DNA from: Acidothermales bacterium
GTDB taxonomy: Bacteria; Actinomycetota; Actinomycetes; Streptosporangiales; WHST01
Assembly (NCBI GenBank): GCA_017354575.1
Contig: JAFMQP010000214.1
Span: 1 to 6,892, forward strand
DNA: 6,892 nucleotides
Reading direction: 5' to 3'
Made by a program: the position numbers and the translations under genes. The notes below the pieces were generated by a model. That model was not told where the DNA came from. It made no database searches and worked only from the letters and a program-made list of their open reading frames with translations. Below are positions 5,145-6,892 of this stretch, one piece after another (positions within the stretch are counted from its first letter, which is position 1; every line of letters begins with the position of its first letter).

Positions 5145-5832
5145 CCGAGTGCCGGGCCGCGCGCCGGCGCGAGCGCCGCGCCTTCACGATCTCGATCGCC
5201 GCCGGCGTCACCGACGCGACGACGATCAGCGCGATCGCGGGCAGCAGGTAGCGGTCGACGCCGGGGATGGTCCTGCCGAGGAAGTAGCCGACGAGGACGA
5301 GGCCGTCCGCCCAGACGAGCGCGATGGCGACGTTCCAGAGGAAGAACCGGCGCGCGGACATCTCCAGGATGCCCGCCACCGGGTTGACGAACGACCGGAC
5401 GATCGGGATGAACCGCCCCAGCACGACCGTCCTGGCCGGGCCGAACCTGTCGAAGTACTCCTCGGCACGTTCCAGGTAGGCGCGCTTGATCAGCCGGCCG
5501 TCGCGTTCGAACAGCCGCCGGCCGAAGCGCGCGCCGAGCAGGTGACCGAGCTGCGCCCCCGCGACCGCCGCGATCGGCGTGGTGATCAACAGGACGGCGA
5601 GGTTCTGCTGCGCGTGGAACAGGACGCCGGTGTGCGTCGCGAACAACCCCGCGGTGAACAGCAGCGAGTCGCCGGGCAGGAAGAAGCAGAACAGGCCGCA
5701 CTCGACGAAGATGATCGCGAGCACGCCTGCCAGCCCGACGGCCGGGATGATCTGCTGCGGGTCGAGCCAGCCCGGCAGGATGTCCACGGCGAGCAGTGGT
5801 TGGGCCGCGAAGGCGACCAGGAGCGGTTTCAT
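5119..5832 (-). CDS. DedA family (VTT/SNARE-associated domain) membrane protein
   Basis: The 237-residue protein is polytopic. Hydrophobic stretches lie near residues 31-52, 56-72, 78-100, 135-155 (re-entrant-like), 160-185 and 193-213. The tail is strongly basic (KARRSRRRAARH) and presumably cytosolic. DedA landmarks are FVECGLFCFFLPGDSLLFTAG (42-62, with E44 and the PGD turn) and GRFIPIVRSFVNPVAG (139-154, with R140 and R146). Equivalent acidic and arginine residues are needed for function in characterised members. DedA proteins support membrane homeostasis and proton-motive force, and some flip polyprenyl phosphate or phospholipid. Which role applies here is unknown. The ATG at 5832 is preceded by TACCCT at seven bases, so the mRNA is probably leaderless. 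The 3' end overlaps the convergent aminotransferase gene by 26 bases. fba is divergent upstream, as in M. tuberculosis Rv0363c/Rv0364. Confidence 0.93.
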   Translation of the reverse strand: MKPLLVAFAAQPLLAVDILPGWLDPQQIIPAVGLAGVLAIIFVECGLFCFFLPGDSLLFTAGLFATHTGVLFHAQQNLAVLLITTPIAAVAGAQLGHLLGARFGRRLFERDGRLIKRAYLERAEEYFDRFGPARTVVLGRFIPIVRSFVNPVAGILEMSARRFFLWNVAIALVWADGLVLVGYFLGRTIPGVDRYLLPAIALIVVASVTPAAIEIVKARRSRRRAARHSVKAERQSP

Positions 5833-5839
5833 CGCGGCC

Positions 5840-5845
5840 AGGGTA
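5840..5845 (-). promoter_or_regulatory. Candidate -10 box of a leaderless DedA-gene promoter
   Basis: On the minus strand TACCCT is followed by seven bases and then the ATG at 5832. This TANNNT-N7-ATG layout is the usual sign of leaderless transcription in actinobacteria. There is no Shine-Dalgarno, which supports it. No convincing -35 hexamer is visible. Confidence 0.55.
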
Positions 5846-5919
5846 ACCTGCGGACCGCGACGCCCACGTCGTGAGCGGGGTGGATTCAGTTCCCCCTAAG
5901 GTTGTAGCGGAACGGTACA

Positions 5920-5955
5920 GATTCCGCCACACCCGGAATCCCCGCCGGGACCGAC
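5920..5955 (+). promoter_or_regulatory. Operator-like inverted repeat upstream of fba
   Basis: GATTCCG (5920-5926) and CGGAATC (5934-5940) are perfect 7-base inverted arms around CCACACC. The segment 5923-5955 matches the kinase upstream region (2466-2434, minus strand) at 30 of 33 positions in the same orientation to its gene. The site ends about 14-28 bases before the fba ATG and follows a -10-like TACAGAT (5916-5922), so a bound protein would block initiation or early elongation. The transcript could also form a small stem, CCCGG (5932-5936) with CCGGG (5945-5949), conserved in both copies. An operator is the simplest reading; the regulator is unknown. The remainder of the 5833-5968 gap holds both divergent promoters and no gene. 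Confidence 0.65.
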
Positions 5956-5968
5956 CCGAGGAGTGATC

Positions 5969-6892
<924 letters not shown>

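Overview
The window is a 6.9 kb piece of very GC-rich chromosome. Dense codon use with G/C at third positions, leaderless-type promoters (TANNNT seven bases before ATG) and the gene families point to an actinobacterium (Actinomycetota). I cannot assign a genus. The pairing of a class II aldolase gene (fba) with a divergent DedA-family gene also occurs in Mycobacterium tuberculosis (Rv0363c/Rv0364, from memory). Six complete genes and one truncated gene fill nearly all of the sequence. The long ORFs on opposite strands are GC-driven shadows.

Layout from left to right: a strong hairpin repeat (5-52) follows a minus-strand two-gene operon. That operon is an FGGY-family carbohydrate kinase (914-2395) and an inositol-monophosphatase-family phosphatase (120-917), joined by a 4-base ATGA overlap. 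Across a 107-base divergent intergenic region, a short-chain dehydrogenase (2503-3261) and pyrE (3272-3805) run on the plus strand. A second copy of the hairpin repeat, inverted relative to the first, follows pyrE (3825-3866). Next come a class V aminotransferase-fold PLP enzyme with no desulfurase-type cysteine (3936-5144), a DedA membrane protein convergent with it and overlapping it by 26 bases (5119-5832), and the 5' part of fba (5969 to the window end).

The gene set is central and housekeeping metabolism: sugar phosphorylation and dephosphorylation, pyrimidine synthesis, glycolysis and membrane homeostasis. There is no phage, transposase, CRISPR or toxin signature.

The most interesting structure is non-coding. 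(1) A 33-base block containing a 21-base inverted repeat is shared, 30/33 identical and in the same orientation relative to the gene, by the upstream regions of the carbohydrate kinase and of fba. This suggests one regulator linking the kinase-phosphatase operon to glycolysis. (2) A 42-base hairpin repeat, 41/42 identical, lies just downstream of two separate transcription units in the same sense orientation. The copy after pyrE carries an extra half-site that could form a competing hairpin. (3) The kinase has a Glu where FGGY kinases normally have the catalytic Asp, together with other changed nucleotide- and sugar-site motifs.
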